Shown: positions 1-12,732, numbered from the stretch's first letter. The stretch: 64,000 bases of DNA from Hormiphora californensis (GCA_020137815.1 CM035357.1:4390996-4454995), one strand, 5' to 3'. Numbers and translations: made by a program. The notes: generated from the letters alone by a model not told the origin.

Positions 1-205
1 GCTATCCAGCAACACTGTATAAAGCGTGCCCCTTGTATCACAAATGAATTCAGCACGGACCAAATGATCTGGGATTCCTACAGGCTTATCGTAATAACTT
101 GAGTTATTTGGAGTTGCCTCATACAGTGACGAGATGAAGGTGAGGGGAGAGGTGGAGGGAGAGAGGGAGGACACCTCGTACCCAGGTTTCATCTGATAGC
201 AGTAC
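1..205 (-). CDS. Exon of an unidentified gene, cut by the left window edge
   Basis: Read leftwards from 205, one frame stays open to the window edge (68 codons) after a clear acceptor (TTTCAG at 211-206). The translation starts with YCYQMKPGYEVSS and contains AEFICDTRGTLYTVLLDS near the edge. It has two cysteines and is rich in Ser/Tyr. The first base completes a split codon, so the exon continues an upstream exon that I could not find to the right. I do not recognise the family. An open frame of this length with a good acceptor supports coding, but it could be chance. Confidence 0.4.
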
Positions 206-472
206 CTGAAATAGTTTAATTAGTTAATAATTAGTTAAATTAATTAGTTTAATGGTATTCCAAGCCATCTCATTTTAAATGTAAAAGTCTACACTTTTTT
301 GAAAGTATGCTTGTAGATTTAGAGTAGGTAAGCTTTTAGATAGAGAGTCCGTTAGCACTATAGTCCGCCTACCTACCATTTGATTTAAAAGATTTTGTTT
401 CTTACCAATGTGTTGGCAGGGAAGCAGCGCCAAACACTCTTCTCCAGCAGTCCTCCCTTTACTTTATTTGAT

Positions 473-708
473 CCTTTATTCGATCTCCCCAGCACTCCGA
501 TATCTTCATTATTCGATCTCCCCAGCACTCCGATATCTTCATTATTCGATCTCCCCAGTACTCCGATATCTTCATTATTCGATCTCCCCAGTACTCCGAT
601 ATCTTCATTATTCGATCTCCCCAGCACTCCGATATCTTCATTATTCGATCTCCCCAGTACTCCGATATCTTCATTATTCGATCTCCCCAGCACTCCGATA
701 TCTTCATT
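473..708. repeat. 33-bp minisatellite, about 7 copies
   Basis: Seven near-identical 33-bp units containing TTCGATCTCCCCAG, differing mainly at one C/T site (CAGCACT versus CAGTACT). Because 33 is a multiple of three, several frames stay open across it on both strands and give 11-residue peptide repeats. With no start context or flanking exon I treat these as by-products of the repeat. Confidence 0.9.
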
Positions 709-967
709 GTTTCCCCCTAAAATAACAAAAAGAGATATTTAGGCTAATGATTATGTGCTAATTTGTCATAATTTGAGAAGGAATTGAAAACAAAGGACTA
801 ATAATATTCTTGTCGCCATTATTGTGAACATAATACACTGTTATTCTGACAAGAATGCTGATTTTGTTATCCCAGATTGCCTTGCTCGACCCTATTTTCA
901 TAATTCATATTACATATAATATGTAATCGATTTATCTCTCTCTACTGCACTGTTCCACTGTTCATCT

Positions 968-969
968 CG

Positions 970-1000
<31 letters not shown>

Positions 1001-1125
1001 CTTCGGCTCTCTCTGCTCTCTACTCTCTCTCTCTTCTCTGCGCTCTCTGCTGCTCTTCTCTCTCTGCTCTCTCCTCTCCTCTCTCTCCTCTCATCATCTG
1101 CTCCTCTCTCTGCCCTCTTTCTCCC
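968..1125. repeat. CT-rich low-complexity tract
   Basis: A pure CT dinucleotide run followed by an imperfect CT/TCTG-rich tract. No gene features. Confidence 0.85.
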
Positions 1126-1494
1126 TATTTTTTTCCAATATCATCATCCTACGTAGGCCTACTACATACTATACCTTAAAACCTACTACTTAGGATCAGC
1201 CTTCCGTTATGTGTGATTTTTAGCGTGAGTCTGTGAACCTTCTGCTGCAGTCCCTTAACTCCTGTATGCTCAAAATGGCCATTTCACACAGTAATATTCT
1301 GCAGTACCCCACCGGCCACCCCACCCCACTTACACTGATGGGTGGGGTGGGGGAGGGGTACTGTAGAATCTTACTACGTGACGGGCAGTTTCAGCAGTCT
1401 AGATCAAAACGGTTCCAGCATGTCTGTTGGCGCCAAACAGATTCCGGTTGGAGGCAACCCGATATTTTATTTTTAGTGAAAATGAAAATGTTGA

Positions 1495-3775
1495 GTTCAT
1501 ACATTTGCAGTTTCATGTTTGTTTCATTTTGAATGCTCTGTTACACTGGCATACACCTGTCTAAGTCTCTCTTTAATCCTAAATCTATCACTTAACAACC
1601 GTATCACCTAGTTTGGTTCAGTCATTCTGTCAAATGGTGCTCCTTTTCTGTATCTTTCAACACAGCACCTCTAATATCTGATCTCTAACGCACTCAATAC
1701 CTTCTCGTTTTCTTGTACTCAGGTCACGTCCATAATATTGCTCTATCTCAAGACATACTCCTTGTGCCAATGCTCCACTATACCCCCTAGTAATTCCCAA
1801 AATTTCAAGTTTCTATCTTCAAAACTGTGGTCTCAGTAGCATTAAAACTGTCCCTGCATCATCGTGCATTCTGGATACAGAATAACTTTGCGGATGTGTG
1901 ACATAAACGAATTCTCGGGATTCTCCAACTCTCTCACAAACAGTTCATACATTTGCAGTTTCATGTTTGTTTCATTTTGAATGCTCTGTTACACTGGCAT
2001 ACACCTGTCTAAGTCTCTCTTTAATCCTAAATCTATCACTTAACAACCGTATCACCTAGTTTCTCTATCTCTATCTCTATAGATCACCTAGTTTGGTTCA
2101 GTCATTCTGTCAAATGGTGCTCCTTTTCTGTATCTTTCAACACAGCACCTCTAATATCTGATCTCTAACGCACTCAATACCTTCTCGTTTTCTTGTACAA
2201 AGTGACTTGAGAGCATTGTGGAGGGATATTCAAGGGATATGAGAGCAATAATCCGTTATTGAGACATGTTAACAGCACCCCAAACCCACTTTTAAACCAA
2301 CTCACCACAACCACGTGACCGGCCTGGATCACATGTCAGAGTGACGGTCGCAGAAAACCTCCACTGTGTCTCTCCTGGTAATCAGATTATGCTCAAATTG
2401 GTCTATTAACAAAGATAATCGTTAGCCAAAGACGGGCAAAAAATTCTGAATGATGAGGGGGTCTCATATCGACAGGAACGGAGAAGGTTCATTCCGTTCA
2501 TGAAAATGAATTTGAGCTAGAGCTCTGATTTTCTGTTCTGTCAGGATCAAAGATAGACATAGTGGAGGCAACCCTGCCAAGTTACAGCTCTCCACCACAT
2601 CGGCAACTATGGTGGTCTAGGGGGGCCTTTTTTTGCCGCACACGGTATCTTCAAAACTGTGGTCTCAGTAGCATTAAAACTGTCCCTGCATCATCGTGCA
2701 TTCTGGATACAGAATAACTTTGCGGATGTGTGACATAAACGAATTCTCGGGATTACCCAACTCTCTCACAAACAGTTTCATACATTTGCAGTTTCATGTT
2801 TGTTTTATTTTGAATGCTCTGTTTACCCTGGCATACCAACCTGTCTAAGTCTCTCTCTTAATCCTAAATCTTATCACTTACAACCGTATCACCTAGTTTT
2901 CTCTATCTCTATCTCTATAGATCACCTAGTTTGGTTCAGTCATTCGGTCAAATGGTGCTCCTTTTCTGTATCTTTCAACACAGCACCTCTAATATCTGAT
3001 CTCTAACGCACTCAATACCTTCTCGTTTTCTTGTACAGTAGCATTAAAACTGTCCCTGCATCATCGTGCATTCTGGATACAGAATAACTTTGCGGATGTG
3101 TGACATAAACGAATTCTCGGGATTCTCCAACTCTCTCACAAACAAGTTCATACATTTGCAGTTTTCATGTTTGTTTCATTTTGAATGCTCTGTTACACTG
3201 GCATAACACCTGTCTAAGTCTCTCTTTAATCTAAATCTATCATTTAACAACCGTATCAACCTAGTTTCTCTATCTCTATCTCTATAGATCACACTAGTTT
3301 GTTCACGTCATTCTGTCAATGGTGCTCCTTTTCTGTATCTTTCACACAAGCACCTCTAATATTGACTCATCTAACGCACTCAATACCTTCTCGTTTCCTT
3401 GTATCTAGCATTAAAACTGTCCCTGCATCATCGTGCATTCTGGATACAGAATAACTTTGCGGATGTGTACATAAACGAATTCTCGGGATTCTCCAACTCT
3501 CTCACAACAGTTCATACATTTGCAGTTTCATTTCTGTTTGTTTCATTTTGAATGCTCTGTACACACTGGATACACCTGTCTAAGTCTCTCTTTAATCCTA
3601 AATCTATCACTTAACAACCGTATCACCTAGTTTCTCTATCTCTATCTCTATACATCACCTAGTTTGGTTCAGTCCTTCTGTCAAAAATGGTGCTCCTTTT
3701 CTGTATCTTCTTTCAACACAGGCACACTCTAATATCTGATCTCTAACGCACGTCAATACCGTTCTCGTTTTCTTG
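1495..3775. repeat. Tandem array of a ~370-bp composite repeat
   Basis: Two modules alternate. Module A (~250 bp, starting at TTCATACATTTGCAGTTTCA) occurs near 1495, 1945, 2784, 3151 and 3509. Module B (~110 bp, containing GTGCATTCTGGATACAGAAT) occurs near 1850, 2680, 3045 and 3410. The last copies are about 367 bp apart. Unrelated sequence (about 2200-2640) interrupts the array. Copies after 2784 carry many single-base insertions and deletions, unlike the almost identical first two A modules. Confidence 0.9.
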
Positions 3776-4305
3776 TACTCTCGTGCCAACGAGCATTCAC
3801 TGCCCATATTTCTGGTTGCGAGGAGATGAGCTACTGGTTTTTTTTTTTTTTTACAGCGAGTTACATCATCTCGGTCTGTACTCGCTTTGCAGAGAAGGAT
3901 GAGAACGTACAAAATTCTCTACCTGTGGAAATGTGTATAATGGTCTACTGCCAAATCACCTGAACTGGCTCTTTAAACCATCGATCAGAAGGGGGCCCTA
4001 TTGCGAAAGACGCTTGGTAAATTAAACTGAAGAGCATTAACTCAAAATTTTCAATCTCCTGCTCATCAACTGCCCTGGTTCCCTCAGTTCAATGCTGTCC
4101 TAAGTTGTCAAGGAACAACTGACACTGGAGGGAACTAAGCGGGAGCTTGATAAATTCCTATCGAATATCCCGGATGAACCCCCCCTGAAAGGTTATGGGG
4201 CGCAGAACACTAACAGTATCCTAGATTGGTGTTCCTGCCGAGGAACGTTGTTGACAGCGGAATCCTAGCAACTGGAGCTGAACCTGGTCACAGGTAATCA
4301 CAGGT

Positions 4306-4473
<168 letters not shown>

Positions 4474-4679
4474 ATGGACAGTACGTTCATAGGAGCCAGC
4501 TCTCTCTCACTCTCTTTCTCTCTCTTTCTCTCTTTACCCCTGGAGCAGAGTACCACGTGTCACGAACACAAAATCAACTCATGAACAGCAAGTGGCGTTC
4601 ACTCCTTGACATTCATGAACACTAAATGCAGCATCACGATCATTGACCTTGCCAGCTTCATCCCCGAACCTAATATACA

Positions 4680-4960
4680 TCTGTGCTGGAAAGTGCAATA
4701 AGTTGTACCGTCGTATGCTATGCCAGTTTCAAGCTTGCTTGACTTTATACTGTAACTACCTGACTGGCGGCGACAGATCCTGTGATGATGCGTTCAGAAC
4801 GGGGCGGCGTCGCCAGACAAGTAACTATACTACCCGCATGATTAGGTAGTGTACCAGTGATTGGGTACTCAAAGGCAGTATTCCGGCCCTACTACCGGGG
4901 TCAATCATGTGGCTGCAGAGTCTAACATCTGTCAAACCATGGACACAGGTACATGTTATG
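4680..4960 (+). other. Block similar to 16,200-16,430, possible decayed exons
   Basis: Both blocks share the same order of short matches: TATGCTATG followed by CTTTATACTG or CTACATACTG, then CAGTGATTGGG, CAGTAT, GTGGCTGCAGAG or GATGGCTGCAGAG, and ATGTTATGTA or ATGTTATATA. One frame of each gives alignable peptides (QYSGPTTGVNHVAAE and QYTVNTGFNWMAAE). This suggests duplicated coding exons of an unknown extracellular domain, or a degenerate dispersed repeat. No intact gene model was found at either site. Confidence 0.35.
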
Positions 4961-6009
4961 TAATACAGGGAGTGACAAATGTTAGCACGGGGAGGTCTCA
5001 AAAAAAAAAAAACCAAGCACCGTGTTGGAGAGCTTGCGCCTGTTACACTGTTACCGCAGAGGACCGTGTTGCCTCTTCCACAAGTCCTCCCTGCTCTCTC
5101 TTTTCACCAAATAGCATGCATTGTTCACCACAGAGAGCTCAGTTCTTTGTTAGAGTTTCGCAACTCGTTCTACCTTTCCCAATTTGCTCCAAAAATTTAT
5201 TTGGTTCCTCCGGACGGAATGTATTATAAAATATATATTGCGTCTCATTCTGTATCATTCCGGGTAATTCCGTCTCATTCTGTCTCACGTGTCAGCACTC
5301 AGCAGTCAGCACACACCTACGGCAAAATTAAAATTTTAATTTTAAACCCAGACACACCATTGGTTACGAAGTCACCCATTTACTCACACAGGGGCGTCTC
5401 ACGCGCCATTTTGACACTGTTAAATGTCGCGTTGGATGACAAAATATCGCGTTGGATGAAAAAAATGGTGAGCGAGATTGTGACTGTGAGAATAGGGGAG
5501 ATTAGAACACACAAAAAGCTAAGATTTAACAAAAAATGAGTGAAGTGGGGGACGGGGGTCCCGGGCTGACAAGGTGTACTTGGGAAATTGGAGAGGGAAG
5601 ATAATGGTCGGCAGCAGAAGGATTAGGCCAGATTATTGTGCATGTAATTGCATGGCGCTACGAGGACAATTATAACCCGAGAGAGGGAGGGGAATCGGGA
5701 TGATGGAGCACCACAAATAGCATTATTTTCTTGTGGAGACCAGTAACCAGTGTTTTTCTTGTTCTTCTCTCCTTATTATTAAGGCCAGGGGGGGGGGGGG
5801 GTCGACCCCCATTTTGGACTATTGTCGGGGTTACCATCATGTGATAGCGCTTGCTATACCGGACCAGATGGATATAACAGAATCGATTTTGCGCGAACGG
5901 TCTGGGAGAAAGATGGGGTTAACTTTTGGCCTGATATCAATGTAAACCCCATTATTTTAGGACTGGTAGGGTTTGGGACATTCAATTTAGTGCCAAACGC
6001 TTCGTCTTA

Positions 6010-6303
6010 TCAAGAGGAATCACTCTACAAATTTTTAGACCAAAAGTCCAACTGGTCTTTGAATTATTTGGGGATAACAGAATCTGGAAAAATTGACATT
6101 ATGGCTCCCCTCTAAACCCCATTTTTGCACATGGTTAACCACTTTCTGAGAAAACGGCTAGGATCTAGACCTTGTCGTTTGGCACATTTGTTCTGCAGAC
6201 CAAGGAGCATGAAACTTGTGTAGCGATTTTTGATTAAGGCCCTCATTCAAAAATTATGGAGGTTGGACTTATAGTCTAAAAATTTGTAGAGTGATTCCTC
6301 TTG
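6010..6303. mobile_element. Small inverted-repeat element (~290 bp)
   Basis: The left end AAGAGGAATCACTCTACAAA (from 6010) recurs as its reverse complement TTTGTAGAGTGATTCCTCTT ending near 6302, with about 42 bp of imperfect terminal inverted repeat in all. There is no coding capacity, so this fits a non-autonomous DNA transposon. It sits just upstream of the F5/8C-like exon. Confidence 0.65.
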
Positions 6304-6319
6304 ACCACATCTCAACTAG

Positions 6320-8715
6320 AGGTCACATCCGTGTCAGCTAAAACACTATACTCCGACAAGAATTACAGTCCTGAGAAGATTCTGGATGGGGACCCAGATA
6401 CTTTCTATCACTCTGCATTTTATAAACATTTTACTGAGCAGTGGTTGTGGTTGGAGTTAACCCTCCCTGGCTATGTTTACCAAGTTACTCACGGTGTCCT
6501 GGAAGGAGGTTTTACCTCGCCTAGAGTAACCCGAGAAGTTACGGACCCTACCCCACGTATTTTTTGACGTAGAATCCGAAAAACATAAAATTAAAATCCG
6601 GTCATGTGCCGTTTTTGCGTAAAACGGCAAAAACTGTTATTTTTAGCAATTTTCGACTTTTTTCGTATTTCAGAGGTTCTAGTAAATCCCCCTTAAAAGA
6701 TACGGTCTTGAGAATTTTCACCAATAAAATATAATCAATTTGCTACAGATTGGTCTTGGGTTTGTGTGATTTGGTCAAAAACTCTCGTTGCAGTGGCCCC
6801 TTAAAGATGTCTAATCTGCAAATACGTTTTTGGATCCTGTGGCCTCAGTTGTGGACCAAAATAAGATTTATTATACACCAAAATTTGCGTCTTCTCAAGG
6901 CAAGCAACCTGGTTTTTACGACATTCCATTTCATGCAGGCGTTGAGGAGTGACAGCTGAAAAACTGCTACAGTGGATTTTGGAAATACCCCTACTTCATC
7001 AAACTCTAACCCGGAAAAGATTTCGAAAGATATAAATTTTTATACATGAAAATGAAGCTCAGACAAATGCCAACAAGATGCAAAAAACGGGAAGTGTCTA
7101 ACTTATTTCGTTCAGAAGTTATAGTCAAAATAAAAGTGCTTATATTTGCCTTTAAAAACACCCTTTAAAAGCCCTGAAAAACAGCAAATCTGTCTAAAAA
7201 TGCAATACGAATAAAATTTCACCTCCAGTGCACCAACTTAGCCCCCTGTGGACAAAATTTGTTTGAAGTTGTCAGAAATTGTCTAAAAGTATGGTTTTAG
7301 AGTGTATTTTAAAGGCAAATATAAGCACTTTTATTTTGACTATAACTTCTGAACGAAATAAGTTAGACACTTCCCGTTTTTTGCATCTTGTTGGCATTTG
7401 TCTGAGCTTCATTTTCATGTATAAAAATTTATATTTTTCGAAATCTTTCCCGGGTTAGAGTTTGATGAAGTAGGGGTATTTCCAAAATCCACTGTAGCAG
7501 TTTTTCAGCTGTAACTCCTCAACGCCAGCATGAAATGGAATGTCGTAAAAACCAGGTTGTTCGCCTTGAGAAGACGCAAATTTTGATGTATAATAAATCT
7601 TATTTTGGTTTACATCTGCGGCCACAGGAGCCAAATACGTATTTGCAGAGTGGCCATCTTTGATGGGCCACAGTAAAAAGAGCTTTTGACCAAATCACAC
7701 AAACCTGGGACCAATTTGTAGCAAATCGATTGTATTTTATTAGTCTAGAAGCACAAGATCATATCTTGTAAGGAAATATTTTTTAAATCTCTAGAAAGCG
7801 TAAAAAGTCGAAAATCGCTGAAAAATAACAGTTTTTGCCGTTTTACGCAAAAACGGCACATGACCGGATTTTAATTTTATGTTTTTCGGATTCTACGTCA
7901 AAAAATACGTGGGGTAGGGTCCGTAACTTCTCGGGTTACTCTAGGCGAGGTAAAACCTCCTTCCAGGACACCGTGTACTATTAACAACAGGTAAACACCC
8001 ATGAGGTGACCTGTTTTGTTGATGGGTTAGTTACCACTAAGTAAGCTTAAATTCACCTTCACAATCTAATAACTTCAGGTTGGAAAACCAGAATAGAAAT
8101 TCCAGTGACCCCATCTACAAGGCCATGCGAGATAGAATAATCGGTACCAAGGTTGTTCTAATTGGTTACCATGACAACATCACGTGCGGCTGGATAAACC
8201 AGACACAAGAGGACGCACGATCAGTTCAGGACCAGACTTATTCTCTTATGTGTGATGAAAAGGATACTATAACAAGAGCGATATGGTTGGCAGACCGATC
8301 ACCGGAGAGTGGTTTTGATGGATCTTCTGTTATTATGAATATCGCAGGAGTAACTGTAACCCGTAAGTATTCTGGGAGGTTCATGGTGACCTATAACTGA
8401 CCCGTAATTATTCTGGGAGGTTGGGCATGCAGGTATGGGGAAGGGGCACATGTCCACCCCCCCCCCCCACTTGTACCCAAGTTGTCTCCTGCAAATTGCA
8501 ATGAACTCACGCCAATTACAATTTCCAATCAGAACTAGAGTGTCCTGCTTTTACTGTTGAGGGATCAACACAAGGAAGCTGGACCGTCTCACCAATAAGA
8601 ACAACTGCCACTATCGAATGTGTTGCCACCCATTATGTCCTTGCGGGAAGTGCTACACTAACTTGTCTGGATGATGGATCGTGGTCAAGTGATGTACCAC
8701 AATGTGATAAAATTG
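6320..8715 (+). CDS. Extracellular protein fragment: F5/8C-like domain then sushi (CCP) domain, exon split by a transposable element
   Basis: Three exons fit together: 6320-6489 continuing at 7980-7990 once the inserted element is set aside, 8079-8362, and 8533-8715. The first two read like a discoidin/F5-8C jelly-roll domain (DGDPDTFYHS, WLWLELTLPGYVYQV). The third is a sushi/CCP module with the expected spacing of four cysteines and the ending SWSSDVPQC. Reading phase runs without a break across every junction (AG|G at 7990/8079, C|AA at 8362/8533), which also supports the idea that 6490-7975 is an insertion. Such domain pairs occur in secreted lectins, receptors and complement-like proteins. 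The N-terminus and everything after the sushi exon (donor at 8716) were not found, so the gene may be a pseudogene or partial. The F5/8C assignment is moderate, the sushi assignment good. Confidence 0.62.
6490..7975. mobile_element. 1.49-kb foldback element with ~700-bp inverted arms, flanked by TACT
   Basis: The left arm starts CACGGTGTCCTGGAAGG and the right arm ends with its reverse complement CCTTCCAGGACACCGTG. Similarity continues inward for roughly 700 bp on each side to a centre near 7235. TACT occurs directly before (6486-6489) and after (7976-7979), as expected for a 4-bp target duplication. There is no open frame of note. A related fragment of one arm lies at 27,980-28,118. Confidence 0.85.
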
Positions 8716-9398
8716 GTGAGTTCATTTGACATTTAGCAAAGCGTTATTTAGCTACCTATACGTTTTAAGTAAAGTAAAGTGCATCTGATACATTTTTATT
8801 GCGTGTTTGTAGCGTGTCTATGATGCGTCTGGAATACGGCGTGATATATATAGTTGGGACATCTTTTTTACGTCCCTAGTACACCTCAAGCAAACACGTA
8901 TAGATGTGGACTACGTCGCAGTGTAGTCTACCGCCGATGTGAGATTTAAAACAAATGACGACCAGACCAATCACACAACTTCAAATCATTATCCCCCTCC
9001 TTACCCTCCACCACTACCCTTTCACTTGATGAAATAACTTAGATATCAGTAACAAATTATGTAGTGCTGGCATTAGTTTGTCGCTAACAATTACAATTTT
9101 GAAGGCCATCATTCTTTTTTAAGGGGTGCCAGCATACATAATTTTTCCTTTTTCTGTTTTCCTCTTTTTACATGCATCTCTACACAATCTCCTCTCCTAA
9201 ATCCCCATTAGCTCTCTGATCTCTGCTGCTGATTCAGTCTACCCTCTCTCTCCCATTCTTAGCCGGTCTCTTGTGTGTACTAATCGTTCCCAACCTCCCA
9301 ATAGCTAAAAAGCTATCACGTGAGGAACACGCGGCTTCCATTCTAGTACACCATTGGCTGACACGGCCCCTTTTCAGTTTTCAATGGTCACTGTACAG

Positions 9399-10229
9399 TA
9401 GGGTGTGCTATTTCAAATTTTTTTCGACTAGGCCATTCGGTATCTAGCTAATGTGAAACTATGGACAATTCTCTATCACATCAGCAAAACAGAATCGGGA
9501 TAGTGTTTGTCAGTTACGTTGGCATCGCGATTCAAAAAGTGTAGTTTTTAACCGAAAAATGGTAAAAACAGGAAAATATGTGTGGTTATCACCAGTTTTT
9601 GACATGTTCTTGATATCAACTTTTTATGGTCAGGATTGTGTTCAGCACCTCGAAACTGACAGGAATTGATATGTATCATTAAATGATGCTTAAGTTCATT
9701 TTTGACCTAAAAATGTTCATTTTTGACAAAAAATGTTCATTTTTGACAAAAATGTTCATTTTGGACATGTTCTTCAATTTTGAGAGCTTTTTCATGAATG
9801 GGATCGTGTTCCGCAGGCCAAAATTATTCGATTACAACCGAAATTTGCTTTCCACCAAGAAAAAACTTAAAAAATTAAAATTCGTCCCCACAATTCTGCA
9901 AGTTGGTAAAATTAGCAAGAAAAAAAAGGGAGAAATTTTTTTATTTTTGTTCATAAAGTGGATATCTGAAGGCTCAAACTGAAAGTAACAGTTGTATAAG
10001 TTGTCACGAGACGATTGATATGTGTGTTTTGTTCGAAATAACGCCCTAAAACAGACTTTTTGAAATGAATATGCCCATATATGGGCATAGATCGTGCCAA
10101 CGTATTTGGGCCATGGTAGAGCCAAAACTTTGTGATAAAATGTTTTAGAATGATCGTAGGAGCTCATTTAACCCGATACCAAGTGAAATTTTGAATTAAA
10201 TAAGACATTTGAAAAAATAGCACACCCTA
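9399..10229. mobile_element. Terminal-inverted-repeat element, ~830 bp
   Basis: TAGGGTGTGCTATTT at 9399 is mirrored by AAATAGCACACCCTA ending at 10,229, bounded by TA dinucleotides. The interior is AT-rich with repeated TTCATTTTTGAC motifs (9,690-9,770) and has no transposase. This fits a non-autonomous TA-targeting element. Confidence 0.6.
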
Positions 10230-10284
10230 TTTAGCTTGTTCATGTACACTGTACAGTGTACAGTGTACATGAACAAGCTAAATA
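10228..10284. repeat. 57-bp near-perfect palindrome
   Basis: Arms of 28 bp pair perfectly around a single central base. Each arm holds TAGCTTGTTCATGTACACTG or its complement. It abuts the end of the preceding inverted-repeat element. Confidence 0.9.
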
Positions 10285-10394
10285 TAGCTCTTTTCTAACA
10301 TCTGGATTCTTAAATGATCTAACTGACGTACCTTCCTTTATAACACACAAAAAGCTAAGATTTAACATTAAATGAGTGAAATGGGAATAACTAA

Positions 10395-12129
10395 TAGGGG
10401 GTATGTATAAACCCGGATAACCCGGATAGTCCGGATAATTGATGTTTTCGAGATATCCGGATAACCAAGCTCGGATATGGGACTCTGGATAACTCGGATA
10501 ACTCGGATAAGGTTCCGGATAACTCGGATAAATGTCCGGATAACTCGGATAAGGGTCTGGATAACTCGGATAAGGGTCCGGATAACTCGGATAAGGGTCC
10601 GGATAACTCGGATAAATGTCCGGATAACTCGGATAAGGGTCCGGATAACTCGGATAAATGTCTGGATAACTCGGATAAGGGTCCGGATAACTCGGATAAG
10701 GGTCCGGATAACTCGGATAAATGTCCGGATAACTCGGATAAGGGTCCGGATAACTCGGATAAATGTCCGGATAACTCGGATAAGGGTCCGGATAACTCGG
10801 ATAAATGTCCGGATAACTCGGATAAGGGTCCGGATAACTCGGATAAATGTCCGGATAACTCGGATAAGGGTCCGGATAACTCGGATAAATGTCCGGATAA
10901 CTCGGATAAGGGTCCGGATAACTCGGATAAATGTCCGGATAACTCGGATAAGGGTCCGGATAACTCGGATAAATGTCCGGATAACTCGGATAAGGGTCCG
11001 GATAACTCGGATAAGGGTCCGGATAGCTCGGATAAATGTCCGGATAACTCGGATAAGGGTCCGGATAACTCGGATAAATGTCCGGATAACTCGGATAAGG
11101 GTCCGGATAACTCGGATAAATGTCCGGATAACTCGAATTTGAGCTCGAATAACTCAAACCTGGCTATATTTAGGTCATTTTTGGGTTATCCAAATCAATT
11201 CTTGTTATGTTCTAACTGCAGAGTGCACGGAAAGAGGGTCGAGCAAGGCAAATCCATTCTAAGCTATTTCTTTATCATTTAGGTCAGCTATATACCATTT
11301 CTGGGTTATTTCTATGTTGGTTTGTCCAATTTTTGTGCCTATCTGAAACATTCAGGTCAATTCAAGATACTTCAAGGTCTCAAAAGGCTAAAAGGCCCCC
11401 TCCCCCCACAGCAAATGAAATTGAAGTGCCAGAAAGAGCCTATTGAAACATTAAAGTAGATATTGAATTGACATGAATGTACCAAAAACGCACAAATTGG
11501 ACAAACCAACAAAAAAAACACTCAGAAATGGTATACAGCTGACCTAAATGATAAACATAGAAATAGCTTGGAATTGATTTGCCTTGCTCGACCCTCTTTC
11601 CGTGCACTCTGCAATTAGAACATAACAAAAACTGATGTGGATAACCCAAAAATGACCTAAATATAGCTATCCGAGTTATCCGGACATTTATCCGAGTTAT
11701 CCGGACCCTTATCCGAGATATCCGGACATTTATCCGAGTTATCCGGACATTTATCCGAGTTATCCGGACCCTTATCCGAGTTATCCGGACATTTATCCGA
11801 GTTATCCGGACATTTATCCGAGTTATCCGGACCCTTATCCGAGTTATCCGGACATTTATCCGAGTTATCCGGACCCTTATCCGAGTTATCCGGACCCTTA
11901 TCCGAGTTATCCGGACCCTTATCCGAGTTATCCGGACCCTTATCCGAGTTATCCGGACATTTATCCGAGTTATCCGGACCCTTATCCGAGTTATCCAAGT
12001 TATCCGGATTTCAGTATCCGAGTTATCCGGAGTCCCATATCCGAGCTTGGTTATCCGGATATCTCGAAAATATCAATTATCCGGACTATCCGGGTTATCC
12101 GGGTTATCCGGGTTTATACATACCCCCTA
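10395..12129. mobile_element. 1.7-kb foldback element with 21-bp minisatellite arms
   Basis: The ends TAGGGGGTATGTATAAACCC (10,395) and GGGTTTATACATACCCCCTA (12,129) are perfect complements. Each arm has a unique outer part, then a run of ~21-bp units alternating GGATAACTCGGATAAGGGTCC with a form ending AAATGTCC (left arm about 10,495-11,140, right arm about 11,670-12,030, complementary strand). The core (11,160-11,665) is itself inverted-repeated and carries CACGGAAAGAGGGTCGAGCA and its complement. Long Pro/Tyr/Ser or Asp/Asn/Ser frames across the arms come from the 21-bp period. No transposase. Confidence 0.88.
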
Positions 12130-12478
12130 ATGAAAAATTTAGTCCAAAAAACAAATTTGGGGAAATTTAACTAGTTTGGATTACCAAGTTAGACTGTTAT
12201 TGAGTTTGAACAAAATCGGGAATAAAACATGGTTGTTTTAGACAATATATAGACACCCAAGAGGCGTGCTTTCTGCTTACCGTTCCGTGATATGACGTCA
12301 GAACTGCCAACCATCCATTGATTTCGATCACATCCTGCAACGAGAAAGATAGGTTAAATTTTGCACCCTGGAACTATACAAGCCTCTAGAGTCTAGAGCT
12401 CTACTTGGCTCATTCAATTAAAATGGAAGGGTAATTTCAAATGGTGCCCAGACCCCATTCTATAATACATCCTACAAC

Positions 12479-12732
12479 TAGACCAAAAAACAAAAGAAAT
12501 TTGTTTGGAAAACCCGTGGCCTTTTGTCGATACTTGACGCTGCGGGAAATGCACCCATAATCTGAGCTACTAGGTATTGTTGTGCCATCTCTCTCTAAGT
12601 TCTAACACACGCACATTCTCTCTCTCACTCTTCCACACGTCTTGCTCTGAAGAAGGGTGCAATTCCCGCAGCGTCAAGTATCGACAAAAGGCCACGGGTT
12701 TTCCAAACAAATTTCTTTTGTTTTTTGGTCTA
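12479..12732. repeat. Inverted repeat, ~76-bp arms with ~100-bp loop
   Basis: GACCAAAAAACAAAAGAAAT from about 12,479 returns as ATTTCTTTTGTTTTTTGGTC ending about 12,731, and the arms stay nearly perfect through CCCGTGGCCTTTTGTCGATA and its complement. The loop is CT-rich. Probably a short non-autonomous transposon. Confidence 0.8.

Noticed and set aside
395-742. 115-residue frame with 11-residue LFDLPSTPISS repeats
   Set aside because: 33-bp minisatellite; frames on both strands are equally open and no flanking exon or signal was found.
10240-11157. 305-residue frame rich in SYPDPYPSYPDIYP repeats
   Set aside because: It is the 21-bp minisatellite of the foldback arm read in frame; the same period opens other frames on both strands and in the other arm.
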